DNA of 64,000 bases from Armatimonadota bacterium (lineage in GTDB: Bacteria; Armatimonadota; UBA5829). The DNA lies in contig JAPLCU010000018.1 of NCBI GenBank assembly GCA_026392045.1, positions 1 through 64,000 of the forward strand, read 5' to 3'. The position numbers were made by a program, and so were the translations under genes. The notes beneath the pieces are model-generated. The model searched no databases and was not told the origin of the DNA. It worked only from the letters and a program-made list of their open reading frames with translations. This document shows positions 17,103 to 25,601 of this stretch, one piece after another. Each line of letters starts with the position of its first letter. Within the stretch, counting starts at the first letter, position 1.

Positions 17103-17231
17103 TTCGGGATTTGAGGGTTGGACCACAAGCCCATCAAACTATAATTCAAGCGTTTAACCCAACCCGTAAATCCCGAAATAGCTTACAGCAACAACTAAGC
17201 AGATACGGTTTCGGGAACAAGTTTCCCGAAA
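17103..17231. repeat. 129-bp two-hairpin element, copy 1
   Basis: ttcgggatttgagggttgg pairs with ccaacccgtaaatcccgaa (19-bp stem with a 2-nt mismatch) around a 37-nt loop. A linker and a second hairpin (tttcgggaa...tttcccgaa) follow. A nearly identical copy in reverse orientation lies at 27729-27856, differing mostly in the linker and in the second loop. A minimal relative with the first stem only is at 53248-53279. Confidence 0.85.
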
Positions 17232-17347
17232 CACCGATGGGATGCACCCAGTCGAATGGTTCAGCAACTATTTGTGATGCGCCCAAAAATGGTTCTACTT
17301 TCCCAAGTTCGGGTATTGTGTGCATGCCAGGTGGGAAAGATGTGATT

Positions 17348-17446
17348 TAAGTTTCACGTCACTTATCCCGTATTATTCATGATGTGCGGTAGGCTTCGGC
17401 ATCAGGATACCGAAGCAACTAACTAACTAAGTTTCACGTCACTTAT
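17348..17446. mobile_element. ~61-bp hairpin element flanked by 19-bp direct repeats
   Basis: The core (17367-17427) contains attattcatgatgtgcggta followed by the hairpin gcttcgg-N10-ccgaagc and aactaactaac. It is bounded on both sides by taagtttcacgtcacttat (17348-17366 and 17428-17446). Copies of the core occur at 28165-28216, 31601-31659 (also between direct repeats) and, partly, at 20006-20053. It has no coding capacity, so a transposase would have to act in trans. The region 16933-17490 contains only this element, the 129-bp element and a probable promoter region. Confidence 0.75.
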
Positions 17447-17490
17447 ATTGATGATTGCGGCTGGTTTGCCAGTTCTTCAGAGATTCGAGA

Positions 17491-19932
17491 ATGAATACAC
17501 AAGTTGAGAATGGTGAAAGAATAGAGTCGCCGCCGTGGCTCGGCTACTTGGTAGTAGCCATCATCGAGGTTGTTTTGACTCTAGGGCTGAGGTTGTTGCA
17601 GCCGATTCTTCCCCTTGCCGACTTCCCTATCCCCTATATCCTGGTCATGATGCTGATTGCCTTTCGATTTGGCAAGGGCCCCACCATTTTTGCATTTGTT
17701 TTGGGTTTTGTCTGCTTTGCATATTTCTTCCCGCCACATCACGGAATTTGGCCTCTGGCAATTACGCCCACAGGGTGGGCCGGGCTGGTCGCGCTTCTTA
17801 TCGGAACAGGCATCGTGGGCTTTGCATCGGTTTCTATACGTAAGAGCATGAATCGTGCTGAATCCTTAGCGACCGAATTGCGCCGTGCGAATCAGCACAC
17901 TATCGATACGCTCGAACGTATTGCCGAATGCTATTTTAGAATGGATTTGGAATGCCGGTTTCTGGAGGTCAACCGTATAGCCGAGGAGACAGTGTTCAAG
18001 CGCCCGGCCTCTGACCTGCTGGGAAAGTCGCATGAAGAGGAATATTCAAGTTTTGATTCGGAATTTCAGCGGCAATGCAAGCGCGCTGTCGCGGAAATGC
18101 GTGAGGCGCATTTTGAAGCTCAGATCGAGCCGACTGGTCGATGGTTTGAATGCTATGTATTCCCACAAGAGACGTATCTGGATGTCTACATGCACGATAT
18201 ACACGACCGCAAACAGGCCGAGGAATCGCTGCGGAAAAGTGAACAGAAATACCGGCTGCTTATCGAGACGATGGACGAAGGTTTTGCCACAGCAGATGAG
18301 GATTATGTATTTACCTATGTAAACCTGCGATTCACACAGATGCTGGGCTATGCGCAAGATGAAATGCTGGGACACGGGATACAAGAATTTCTCGATAAAG
18401 CTAACTGGGCATTAATGCAAGAGCAGATTGCCCAACGGCGCAAAGGTGTATATGGTCACTACGAACTGTCTTGGGTGGCAAAGGACGGTCAAGCTGTATA
18501 CACGATCATTTCACCCAGACCGATTGTTGACGATGATGGGCGTTTTATCGGTAGTTTTGCCACAGTTACTGACATTACAGACCGAAAGCGCTCCGAAGAA
18601 GCCTTGCGCGAAAGTGAACACAAATATCGTGAACTCTTTCATAATGCCAATGATGCAATTTTTCTGCTTGAGGTGATGGAAGACGGTTCCCCCGGTCATT
18701 TTATGGATGTAAATGATATAGCGTGCCGCAGATTGGGTTACAGCAGAGAGGAACTGCTGAACATGGGCCCCAAGGACATCGATGGTCCAGACGCTGGTAA
18801 GCATTTGCCTGCCATTATGAAAGAAATGCTTGAGAAAGGCACCGGCACTTTTAAGATGGTGCAACTATCCAGGAGCGGCGCTAGAATCCCCGTCGAGATC
18901 AGTTCGCACCTCCTCGAACTGTCCGGCAAGAGAGTCATATTATCCATTGCCCGCGACATTACCGAGCGCAAACTTTCTGAGGAAAGGCTTCGAAAGAGTG
19001 AAGAGAGATTTCGCGCGTTATGTGAGCGTGCCGCAGATGGATTGTTCTTGCATGATTTAGAAGGTCGGTTTGTGGAAGTCAACAAAGCCGCCTGCGAAAC
19101 CTTGGGCTACACCCGTGAGGAACTCCTTGGGATGAGCGTGGCGGACATAGTGACAACATATAGCCAAGCTGATCTCGATGAGCTATGGAAGGAACTGCTG
19201 GCAAAGGGCCCGATGACGGTTTACATGGAGCACCGGCGAAAAGACGGTTCAACTCTTGATGTGGAGGGTCGTCTCAGCCCATTCGATTACCATGATCAAG
19301 CGCTCGTCTTGGAAGTTGTGCGCGATATTACCGAACGCAAACGCACAGAGGAAGAGCAGCGCGCTTTTGAAATGCGCATAGAAGAGCAAAAACGGGTTTT
19401 CTACAAGGAGACCATTCTCAGTGTTACAGATGGGAAACTCGACATTTGTGATGAATGTGAGTTGGCGCCGTATCTCACGAACGCTGAACTCATGGTGGAC
19501 GTGAGTAACGCAGCTCAGCTTTCTGTGGCGAGGTGTGAGGTGGAGGAGTTCTGTCATACGCACGGGCTCGATGGCGATCTCCTGGATTTGTTCACCATAG
19601 CTGTTGGAGAGGCGATGACGAATGCCGTGAAGCACGGCACAAAGGGGCGTGTCTACGCAGGTGTTAAGGGCGATTATGTCTGGGTCGGAATCCAGGACGA
19701 GGGCCCCGGTATAGGCTCCTTAATTCTGCCTCGCGCAGTCTTGCTTCGAGGCTTTTCCACAAAACCTTCCCTTGGCCTGGGCTACAGCGTAATGCTGGAC
19801 GTGGCAGACCAAATCCACCTCAAAACTGATGAGCACGGCACCATTGTCATACTTGAAAAGCGGATTAGGGAGCAGGATGAAACGCTATTATTGCAAAACT
19901 TCCCGGATACCTGGAACAACATTCCGGGTTAA
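17491..19932 (+). CDS. Multi-PAS membrane sensor with RsbW-like ATPase domain
   Basis: This is an 813-aa signalling protein. The N-terminal ~110 residues form a KdpD-type DUF4118 region with four helices (LLGYLVVAIIEVV-like start, FRFGKGPTIFAFVLGF). Four PAS domains follow, each ending in the DIT(D/E)RK linker motif. The C-terminal domain is an HATPase of the RsbW/anti-sigma class: N box EAMTNAVKHG, G1 DEGPGIGS, G2 GLGYSVM. No phospho-accepting histidine helix precedes it. It is therefore more likely a serine kinase or anti-sigma-type regulator than a classical histidine kinase. ATG 17491 was chosen over the ORF start at 17455. Confidence 0.87.
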   Translation: MNTQVENGERIESPPWLGYLVVAIIEVVLTLGLRLLQPILPLADFPIPYILVMMLIAFRFGKGPTIFAFVLGFVCFAYFFPPHHGIWPLAITPTGWAGLVALLIGTGIVGFASVSIRKSMNRAESLATELRRANQHTIDTLERIAECYFRMDLECRFLEVNRIAEETVFKRPASDLLGKSHEEEYSSFDSEFQRQCKRAVAEMREAHFEAQIEPTGRWFECYVFPQETYLDVYMHDIHDRKQAEESLRKSEQKYRLLIETMDEGFATADEDYVFTYVNLRFTQMLGYAQDEMLGHGIQEFLDKANWALMQEQIAQRRKGVYGHYELSWVAKDGQAVYTIISPRPIVDDDGRFIGSFATVTDITDRKRSEEALRESEHKYRELFHNANDAIFLLEVMEDGSPGHFMDVNDIACRRLGYSREELLNMGPKDIDGPDAGKHLPAIMKEMLEKGTGTFKMVQLSRSGARIPVEISSHLLELSGKRVILSIARDITERKLSEERLRKSEERFRALCERAADGLFLHDLEGRFVEVNKAACETLGYTREELLGMSVADIVTTYSQADLDELWKELLAKGPMTVYMEHRRKDGSTLDVEGRLSPFDYHDQALVLEVVRDITERKRTEEEQRAFEMRIEEQKRVFYKETILSVTDGKLDICDECELAPYLTNAELMVDVSNAAQLSVARCEVEEFCHTHGLDGDLLDLFTIAVGEAMTNAVKHGTKGRVYAGVKGDYVWVGIQDEGPGIGSLILPRAVLLRGFSTKPSLGLGYSVMLDVADQIHLKTDEHGTIVILEKRIREQDETLLLQNFPDTWNNIPG

Positions 19933-19934
19933 TT

Positions 19935-20002
19935 GGGAGGGCGAAGGTCCCCCTGAGCCGAATTCTTCGCGGCCAATGGCTCGGCGGGAGCCTCGCCCTC
20001 CC
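19935..20002. repeat. Large GC-rich hairpin (GGGAGGGCGA...TCGCCCTCCC)
   Basis: The outer arms gggagggcgaagg and cctcgccctccc pair. An inner stem is made by gagccga and tggctcgg. It lies between two convergent genes and may act as a bidirectional terminator, although there is no U-run. From memory, similar gggagggcga hairpins are common in metagenomic genomes of several phyla, but I cannot verify that here. Confidence 0.6.
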
Positions 20003-20005
20003 CTA

Positions 20006-20053
20006 CTTACTTGCTTCGGTATCCTACTTGCTTCGGTATCCTGATGCCGAAGC
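20006..20053. repeat. Partial copies of the GCTTCGG-CCGAAGC element
   Basis: acttgcttcggtatcct occurs twice in tandem, and the second copy continues into gatgccgaagc, the hairpin of the element at 17367-17427. It overlaps the 3' end of the LamG gene and supplies that protein's last residues (SASGYRSK) and stop codon. Confidence 0.7.
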
Positions 20054-22738
20054 TTGGCTTGGGGTAATAGACACGGTGACCGGCGATGCGGCTTGGGTCT
20101 TGAGCCAGATCACCATATCCGCGCCGTCCAGCTCATAGTTGATGCCTATTCGGCAGTCTTTGCCCTGAGCTATAAGTTTGCCATTTATCTTAATATTGGG
20201 TATGTTATCCCCCCAGCCTTTGATAACGAATGCCGGGTTCAAAACCGGCGTATTGGCGCTGCCACCGAGGGTAAGATCGACCTTCGAGGGCTTACCCGGC
20301 GTTGCGCTGGTCAATAAATACGCATGCTGGCAGGTATCATAGCTCTGGCTCGTAATGTTTCCACCCTTTATACTTAGAGCCGCCGGTGAGTTCCAGGACT
20401 TTGAAAGAGTGGTCAGCTCAGTTGCCTTCTTATCGGTCAGCCCATACATATATATCCATGTGTGCAGGATGCCCTCTGATTTGATCGGCGGCTCGCAGAA
20501 CCACGCCAGCGACGTGTGCGCGGGGCGGTCCGTGCGTGTTGCCTGCCTGCCGTCATTGGGCAGCAGCGAAACCGGCCAATGGTTCCAATACGGGAAGTTG
20601 CGGTCGACGCCGCCCGAGGGCGGGAATGCCGCTATGGTCGCTCCCGGTCTGCGGATCATATATGGCTTATAGGTGGACCTGAAATTCACCATTTGGATGG
20701 TCGGTTTGGCGGGTTCTCTGCCAATACTCCATGGGAAATCGGGCTGCCAGGCGAATGTCTGGCTTTCCCCGGCATCGTTCGCCACGGTCAGCGCAATCAC
20801 ATCCACCGTATCCAACGGCCCTTTGCCGGGTTGGCTGAAGAAAATTGTCTCCTGGTTGGACGGCGATCCGCCATACCCGCCCACGCTCTTCTTTTCCACA
20901 TAACCTGTAGTCCAAAACTTCTGATCGCGCATCATCACGCCGTCAGGATAGATATAAAAATACTCATCCACCCAGTCGCCCCAGTTGGTTTTGGGGTCGA
21001 GATTAGTCTCGTTGTAGAAAATATCGCATGGGTTGTAGCGCCAATGGAGCGCCACGCGGGCATTGTTGTTTTCTACAATGTTTATATGCGAATATCTGTC
21101 TTGTTTATCGGACATATGCTCGGTGCAGCCATTTTCATTGCCGCGTTCCACGCTCTGATCCGCCATCAAAAGACCGTTTTCCGAAACCATGCAAAGGCCG
21201 TAGTTCCAGCCGTGCCAGAAGACGTAGTTGACAGGCATCTCGTCGAACTTCACCACCACATCCGCAGGGCCGCTCATCCTGAAAACGCTGTCCCATGAGT
21301 CGCCATATTTCAGTTCTTCGTTGATAGCGCCGAACTCAGCTTTGCCAAGAGCGGCTGTGGGCATCTGCCAGTAGCTCAAAGGTTTAGGATCGGCAGGTTT
21401 AGCCGATGCGTAGGCCTTGATGATCTCATCGGGAGAAAGAGCAGAATCGTATATCTTAACCTCATCAATCAAGCCGTCAAGAAGCATAGGTGAGCCGAGC
21501 ATACTCGGGCCGCGTTCTGTCCTTGCCGGAGGGAGCTTTTCATGGCTCATTCCGATCAGCAAATCGGTATCAGCGGCTTCGGTTAATTTGCCGGTGACGG
21601 GCTTGCTTCCGACCAGCTTGCCGTTCATATAGACAGCTATGCCGCTCGCGGGGTCGTAGGTACCCACGACATGCGTCCAGGTGTGCAATGGAATTTCGGT
21701 GGATTGTATAATCGGGTTTACCCAAACAGCCATGGTGAAGTCGTTGAACTTACCTACAGCAGGCGCTTCGATGTGTTGATCCGTGCCGTCCAAAATCAAC
21801 GCGTTGCCGATCTTGCCCTGGCCGAAAGCTCCGCCGACCAGCTTGCCGTTCTTGCCGCCGGCTGAGTCGGCAGCATTTTCGCCGCTGGTCTCGTCGAACT
21901 TCCACCACGCAGCCGGGGCACTCGGGCCTTTGCCAGCAGCAACATCGGTTATATCGGCGTCGGTCAGCGCACAGCCATAAATGCGCAGGTCATCCATTTT
22001 ACCGTTGAAGTTGCGCTTGCCGCCGTTCCAACCGCCTATCTGCATGTCTATAAAGTCTGCGGCGACGGGTCTGCTAACTCTGCGGGCGCTGTCTAGTTTG
22101 CCATTGATGAATATTTTGCAGGACTTATCCGAACTGCTGTAAACGACTGCAATATGTGTCCAGGTATTGCTGGGTATCTTTGCGTTGGAGTCCAGATCGC
22201 CGACGCCGCTTACGGAAAACTGAAACTTACTGTCGCTGCGGATCATTGTGTGAACACCGCCTGCCTCCCAGCCGTTTGTATGCAGAATCGAGCTATAATC
22301 TCGGCTGGAGTTGCCGCACTCGACCCATTTGCCGTCCACCGCCACATTCATCGCAATCGCTCCCTGGAAATCAATACCAAGGAAGTAACCCTCCTTCTTA
22401 TCTGCGTTTCGGTCGACAATCGCGGTCCAATTCCACGGGTAATTCTGAAGCGCAACCCATGCCTCTATGGTGAACGGTCCGGTCAGCTCAGGCGCCTTTA
22501 CAGCGCTGCGAATTACATAACTGGTGAATCCGTCCAGCTTTAGACACTTTCCAGCAACACCTTTGTCTGAGTATTTGTAAAGGCCCATAAGAGCATCTTG
22601 GATGCCGCTGACGCTATCGGTAGCAATGTCGCCCTTCTCAGACTCGAAGCGCCAGGTTGCCACCGGAGCCGCGAGTATTGCTGGTGCGCTCAGCCCGAGT
22701 ATGAATATCCCAAATGCGCCAAAATATAGTTTTCGCAT
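20024..22738 (-). CDS. Exported LamG-domain protein
   Basis: This is a 904-aa secreted protein. It has a signal peptide (MRKLYFGAFGIFILGLSAPAILA) and two concanavalin-like LamG domains (about residues 28-265 and 275-445, ending in DDLRIYGCALTDADI and DEVKIYDSALSPDEI). A ~440-residue C-terminal region is homologous to the protein encoded just upstream: shared VVVKFDE, VFWHGWNYG and TNWGDWVDEY. LamG domains often bind glycans, so carbohydrate binding or processing at the surface is plausible. No catalytic residues can be named. Its ATG overlaps the upstream stop (TAATG) with GGGAGGT before it. The C-terminal SASGYRSK comes from a dispersed repeat. Confidence 0.82.
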   Translation of the reverse strand: MRKLYFGAFGIFILGLSAPAILAAPVATWRFESEKGDIATDSVSGIQDALMGLYKYSDKGVAGKCLKLDGFTSYVIRSAVKAPELTGPFTIEAWVALQNYPWNWTAIVDRNADKKEGYFLGIDFQGAIAMNVAVDGKWVECGNSSRDYSSILHTNGWEAGGVHTMIRSDSKFQFSVSGVGDLDSNAKIPSNTWTHIAVVYSSSDKSCKIFINGKLDSARRVSRPVAADFIDMQIGGWNGGKRNFNGKMDDLRIYGCALTDADITDVAAGKGPSAPAAWWKFDETSGENAADSAGGKNGKLVGGAFGQGKIGNALILDGTDQHIEAPAVGKFNDFTMAVWVNPIIQSTEIPLHTWTHVVGTYDPASGIAVYMNGKLVGSKPVTGKLTEAADTDLLIGMSHEKLPPARTERGPSMLGSPMLLDGLIDEVKIYDSALSPDEIIKAYASAKPADPKPLSYWQMPTAALGKAEFGAINEELKYGDSWDSVFRMSGPADVVVKFDEMPVNYVFWHGWNYGLCMVSENGLLMADQSVERGNENGCTEHMSDKQDRYSHINIVENNNARVALHWRYNPCDIFYNETNLDPKTNWGDWVDEYFYIYPDGVMMRDQKFWTTGYVEKKSVGGYGGSPSNQETIFFSQPGKGPLDTVDVIALTVANDAGESQTFAWQPDFPWSIGREPAKPTIQMVNFRSTYKPYMIRRPGATIAAFPPSGGVDRNFPYWNHWPVSLLPNDGRQATRTDRPAHTSLAWFCEPPIKSEGILHTWIYMYGLTDKKATELTTLSKSWNSPAALSIKGGNITSQSYDTCQHAYLLTSATPGKPSKVDLTLGGSANTPVLNPAFVIKGWGDNIPNIKINGKLIAQGKDCRIGINYELDGADMVIWLKTQAASPVTVSITPSQASASGYRSK

Positions 22739-23931
22739 TATTTACCTCCCTGCAGCGGTTTGATCTCGATTGAGACCAGCTTGGTGGATTGTTTCTTAAC
22801 CCAGATTATAAGATCGCTGACGGTATCCGTCTTGCGGAAGCCGTAACGGAAATCTGGCCCACGCTTGATGGGTTTGCCGTCTATGCTAAGCGAGATATCG
22901 TTCTTTCCCCAGCCTTTGATTACGAAGGCGGGGTTGTAGACGGGAGATGCTGCGCTGGCTGCAAGCTGCAATTTTAAGGTAGATGGACCGCCACATACTA
23001 TGTGGTATGCCTTGTCGCTCTGGTCGAATCCTTTAATCGTAAAAGAAGATTCCGTCCGCGCCGTTAGCTTGGGTGCAGAAAGCCATGAGTCTGGTGTGGT
23101 GTCCCTGTAATCAGCATTTTTTACCAGGCGCAACATCGTCCTCCAAGACCTGCTTGTTTTGTCTTCAGCGTATGGTTTCAGATTTTCGCCGCGCATTGCC
23201 AAAACCCGGATGCGGTCAGCATCAGCGCTATCCAAAATGGGCCATTGCAAGGGTCCCTCTTGTTGGTATTCGTCAGCCATCGAGCCCCATTCATCGAGTA
23301 TGCGTGCCAACGACGCACCTTGTTTCGCGCCTTTTAGGAGTTGATTATCAGGCTGATACATATATAGAGCGTGACTATAGAGAATCCAGTCTTCCAGATC
23401 AGAGCTAAAGAGTTTAATCGTCCGCGTAGCATAAGCATCTGGGTAGATTGTATAGTATTCGTCCACCCAGTCGTTCCAATTCGTTATTGGGTCTGTGTTG
23501 ATAAGCTTATAGTCTTTGTCGACCAAAGCATAGCGCCATCGCACGACCACGCGGGCATCATTGCTTTCAACTATGCTAACAAACGAATATTTGCACAGCT
23601 TGTCCCACTTGGGGCTCGCGTTGCTTCGCTCCACGCAGCCATCGGAATACCACACGCGCTTCTCATTCACCCAGAAAGGCACGTAATTGGTTCCGCGCCA
23701 AAAGACCACTCGATAATCATACTCATCGAACCTCACAACAACATCGGCCTTATCGCCGACTCGCCAAAGCGCATCCCATTCGGGGCTGTAATTCAGCTTG
23801 GTGTAATAAGCTCCAAACCGGCCTTTTCCTTCAGGGCCGTAAGGCAGCTTCAGCGGTGCGGCTGCAAACGCCTGCGCGCTTACAGATAACAGCACAGCCA
23901 ACGCCAGCCCAACATATATTTTGCGGGACAT
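22738..23931 (-). CDS. Exported paralogue of the LamG protein C-terminal region
   Basis: This 397-aa protein has a signal peptide (MSRKIYVGLALAVLLSVSAQAFA). The whole mature part aligns with the C-terminal ~440 residues of the next gene: LWRVGDKADVVVRFDEYDY against VFRMSGPADVVVKFDEMPV, TNWNDWVDEYYTIYPD against TNWGDWVDEYFYIYPD, and YNPAFVIKGWG against LNPAFVIKGWG. The pair presumably arose by tandem duplication with gain or loss of the LamG part. The genes overlap by one base and form an operon. The family is unknown to me, and a surface role in glycan or polymer handling is only inferred. Confidence 0.78.
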   Translation of the reverse strand: MSRKIYVGLALAVLLSVSAQAFAAAPLKLPYGPEGKGRFGAYYTKLNYSPEWDALWRVGDKADVVVRFDEYDYRVVFWRGTNYVPFWVNEKRVWYSDGCVERSNASPKWDKLCKYSFVSIVESNDARVVVRWRYALVDKDYKLINTDPITNWNDWVDEYYTIYPDAYATRTIKLFSSDLEDWILYSHALYMYQPDNQLLKGAKQGASLARILDEWGSMADEYQQEGPLQWPILDSADADRIRVLAMRGENLKPYAEDKTSRSWRTMLRLVKNADYRDTTPDSWLSAPKLTARTESSFTIKGFDQSDKAYHIVCGGPSTLKLQLAASAASPVYNPAFVIKGWGKNDISLSIDGKPIKRGPDFRYGFRKTDTVSDLIIWVKKQSTKLVSIEIKPLQGGK

Positions 23932-24041
23932 CCATTTACCTCCTGGTTATGTTTTAAGCATTTACGGTAATTACTTAGTGGATGGGGTTGATATCACCTT
24001 CTCTTGAGTTAAAAAATATGGGCGGACAGGAGAAATCTCGA

Positions 24042-24070
24042 TTGACAAGAGCGCATTTTGCGTATAGCAT
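24042..24070 (+). promoter_or_regulatory. Candidate sigma-70 promoter
   Basis: TTGACA at 24042-24047 is followed after 17 bp by TAGCAT, or after 15 bp by TATAGC. It lies 36 nt before the DUF3795 start codon. The -35 is perfect but the -10 is imperfect. Confidence 0.5.
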
Positions 24071-24105
24071 ATCCAAGGCAGCAAGATTGCTGTCGAGGAG
24101 GTTTC

Positions 24106-24456
24106 ATGGATAAACTATTAGCCCCCTGCGGGATTGATTGCGCAGAATGCGAGGCTTATAAGGCAACTCAGGAAAATAACCTGGAAGATATGAGAGAGAT
24201 CGCAGTTAAATGGACAGAGCAATACCGCACCGAGCTCGCGCCTGAGAATATCAAATGCGATGGCTGCCTTGCGCAGACAGGTCGCAATGGGCGCTACTCG
24301 CAGATGTGCAGCGTGCGCAGATGCGCAACAAGTAAGAAAGTAACAAACTGCGCTCAATGCAAAGATTATGGCTGCGATAGGCTTATTGAGATATTTGCAG
24401 TTGCCCCGCAGGCCAAAGACAACCTTGAGGCGATTCGCCCGAAGAAACGAAAGTAG
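24106..24456 (+). CDS. DUF3795 cysteine-rich protein
   Basis: This 116-aa cytoplasmic protein starts at ATG 24106 behind GAGGAGG. Cysteine clusters (CGIDCAEC near the start, CDGCLAQ, CSVRRC, CAQCKDYGC) are the DUF3795 signature and probably bind zinc or an iron-sulfur cluster. The function is not known. It is followed 42 nt later by the DUF169 gene. Both kinds of protein are common in anaerobes or facultative anaerobes, and their pairing suggests a shared operon. Confidence 0.85.
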   Translation: MDKLLAPCGIDCAECEAYKATQENNLEDMREIAVKWTEQYRTELAPENIKCDGCLAQTGRNGRYSQMCSVRRCATSKKVTNCAQCKDYGCDRLIEIFAVAPQAKDNLEAIRPKKRK

Positions 24457-24459
24457 ATA

Positions 24460-24487
24460 TTAGGTGTTAGGTCTTAGGTCTTAGTGA
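24460..24487. repeat. Heptamer tandem repeat (TTAGGTS)n
   Basis: TTAGGTG, TTAGGTC, TTAGGTC, TTAGTGA run in exact 7-nt steps between the DUF3795 and DUF169 genes. The run ends just before the latter's ribosome site GAAGGAGG. Confidence 0.75.
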
Positions 24488-24498
24488 AGGAGGATGCA

Positions 24499-25263
24499 AT
24501 GGAAAGTCAGATATCGCAGGAATTAAAGCTCAGGTATTTGCCGGTTGCGATTATTCTCAGTGATGAGAAACCCGAGGGCGCGCTGCAGTTCGCAGAAGGG
24601 CATTGGGGCTGCGTTATTGCCATGCTGAGCGCTGCTGCGAAGGGTAAGACGGCTGCGTTCGACAGCGATACCGTCACATGCGGCGGCGGCAAGATCGGCC
24701 TTGGATTTTGCAGTGAGTTTGAGGGGCATCCCGGTGGGATTGAATATTTCCTTTCTACCGGCAAGGGCGAAGGGTTCCCTGAAGGCGAGGCCTACAAGAA
24801 AACCCCAGAGCTCGCCAAAGCATTTGTGGACGAGCTTCCCACCACAGATATCCCCACCAGGTATGTAATTTTCAAACCTCTGAGCGAGGTAGACCCGGAG
24901 CGCGAAAAGCCGGAGGTTGTTGTCCTGCTTGCAAACCCCGACCAACTTTCCGCGCTGATTGTGCTCGCCAACTATGATCGGCCCACCTCCGATAACGTGA
25001 GCGTGAGTTTCGGCGCCGGCTGCCATCAGATTTTTCTGCTGCCCTATGCAGAATCCAAGAAAGAGCAGCCGAAGGCAATCTTGGGCGTGACCGATGTCAC
25101 AGCCAGACCGTATGTAGACCCCGACCTGCTATCGTTTGCCATGCCCTATGCAATGTTCCTCAAAATGGAAGCCAACATACCCGGCAGTTTCCTTGAGAAG
25201 CGCGATTGGAAGAAGGTGCGAGAACGAATTTTTGGATGCTGCGGGAATGACGAATCGCGATAA
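24499..25263 (+). CDS. DUF169 family protein
   Basis: This 254-aa protein of the DUF169 family has recognisable segments LPVAIILSDEKP, GCVIAMLSAAAKGKTA, TCGGGKIGLGF and SFGAGCHQIFLLPY. Conserved cysteines suggest metal or cofactor binding. No biochemical role is established for the family. ATG 24499 follows GAAGGAGGATGCA. Its last residues (CCGNDESR) and stop codon lie inside the first 140-bp repeat unit, so the native C-terminus has been replaced or extended by repeat sequence. Confidence 0.85.
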   Translation: MESQISQELKLRYLPVAIILSDEKPEGALQFAEGHWGCVIAMLSAAAKGKTAAFDSDTVTCGGGKIGLGFCSEFEGHPGGIEYFLSTGKGEGFPEGEAYKKTPELAKAFVDELPTTDIPTRYVIFKPLSEVDPEREKPEVVVLLANPDQLSALIVLANYDRPTSDNVSVSFGAGCHQIFLLPYAESKKEQPKAILGVTDVTARPYVDPDLLSFAMPYAMFLKMEANIPGSFLEKRDWKKVRERIFGCCGNDESR

Positions 25264-25363
25264 CGTGGCAATATTAAGCAAACATCAATTCCCGAAGCTA
25301 TCACCGGCTGATCGTGCAATAGCTGCGGGAACTCTTGAACGCGCAAATCTGGAAGTGAAGTAG
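25247..25363 (+). CDS. 38-codon ORF, unit 1 of the array
   Basis: This ORF starts at ATG in gcgggaATG and ends in TAG. The peptide is 38 aa and ends in IAAGTLERANLEVK. It overlaps the DUF169 stop by 17 bases in another frame. Compared with unit 2, changes are concentrated in residues 3-24 and the frame is intact. I recognise no family and coding status is unproven. Confidence 0.4.
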   Translation: MTNRDNVAILSKHQFPKLSPADRAIAAGTLERANLEVK

Positions 25364-25389
25364 ACAAAGCCGTTTCAGATGCTGCGGGA

Positions 25390-25506
25390 ATGACGGCGCG
25401 TGATAAGGCTGTGATTCTCGCCAAACGTCAATTCCCGCAGCTATCACCGGCTGATTGTGTAATAGCTGCGGGAACTCTTGAACGCGCAAATCTGGAAGTG
25501 AAGTAG
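25390..25506 (+). CDS. 38-codon ORF, unit 2 of the array
   Basis: This has the same start context, length and stop as unit 1. The peptide begins MTARDKAVILAKRQFPQL and ends AAGTLERANLEVK. No indel separates it from unit 1 or 3 despite heavy divergence near the N-terminus. That is what one expects if either the reading frame or the DNA length is under selection. Confidence 0.4.
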   Translation: MTARDKAVILAKRQFPQLSPADCVIAAGTLERANLEVK

Positions 25507-25521
25507 ACAAAGCCGTTATAT

Positions 25522-25550
25522 GCTTCGGGACTGTTTTTCCGTCCCGAAGC
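25522..25550 (+). terminator. Hairpin GCTTCGGGAC...GTCCCGAAGC
   Basis: This has a perfect 10-bp stem with loop tgtttttcc, followed by atttcttt. The same hairpin with nearly the same loop occurs at 59184-59211, and a version with loop aaaaagc at 43988-44014. It is a dispersed element that could also terminate transcription. Confidence 0.65.
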
Positions 25551-25601
25551 ATTTCTTTATACGTAAATTATTGATCGAGTGGATTTTCAGATGCTGCGGG
25601 A

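Noticed and set aside
17100-17490. Insertion sequence with transposase
   Set aside because: Direct and inverted repeats are present but no open frame encodes a transposase, so only non-autonomous elements are annotated.
25146-25552. Minus-strand ORFs of 83-92 aa over the 140-bp units
   Set aside because: They are opposite-strand readings of the repeat and lack ribosome sites. The plus-strand 38-codon ORFs have consistent start and stop in all units.
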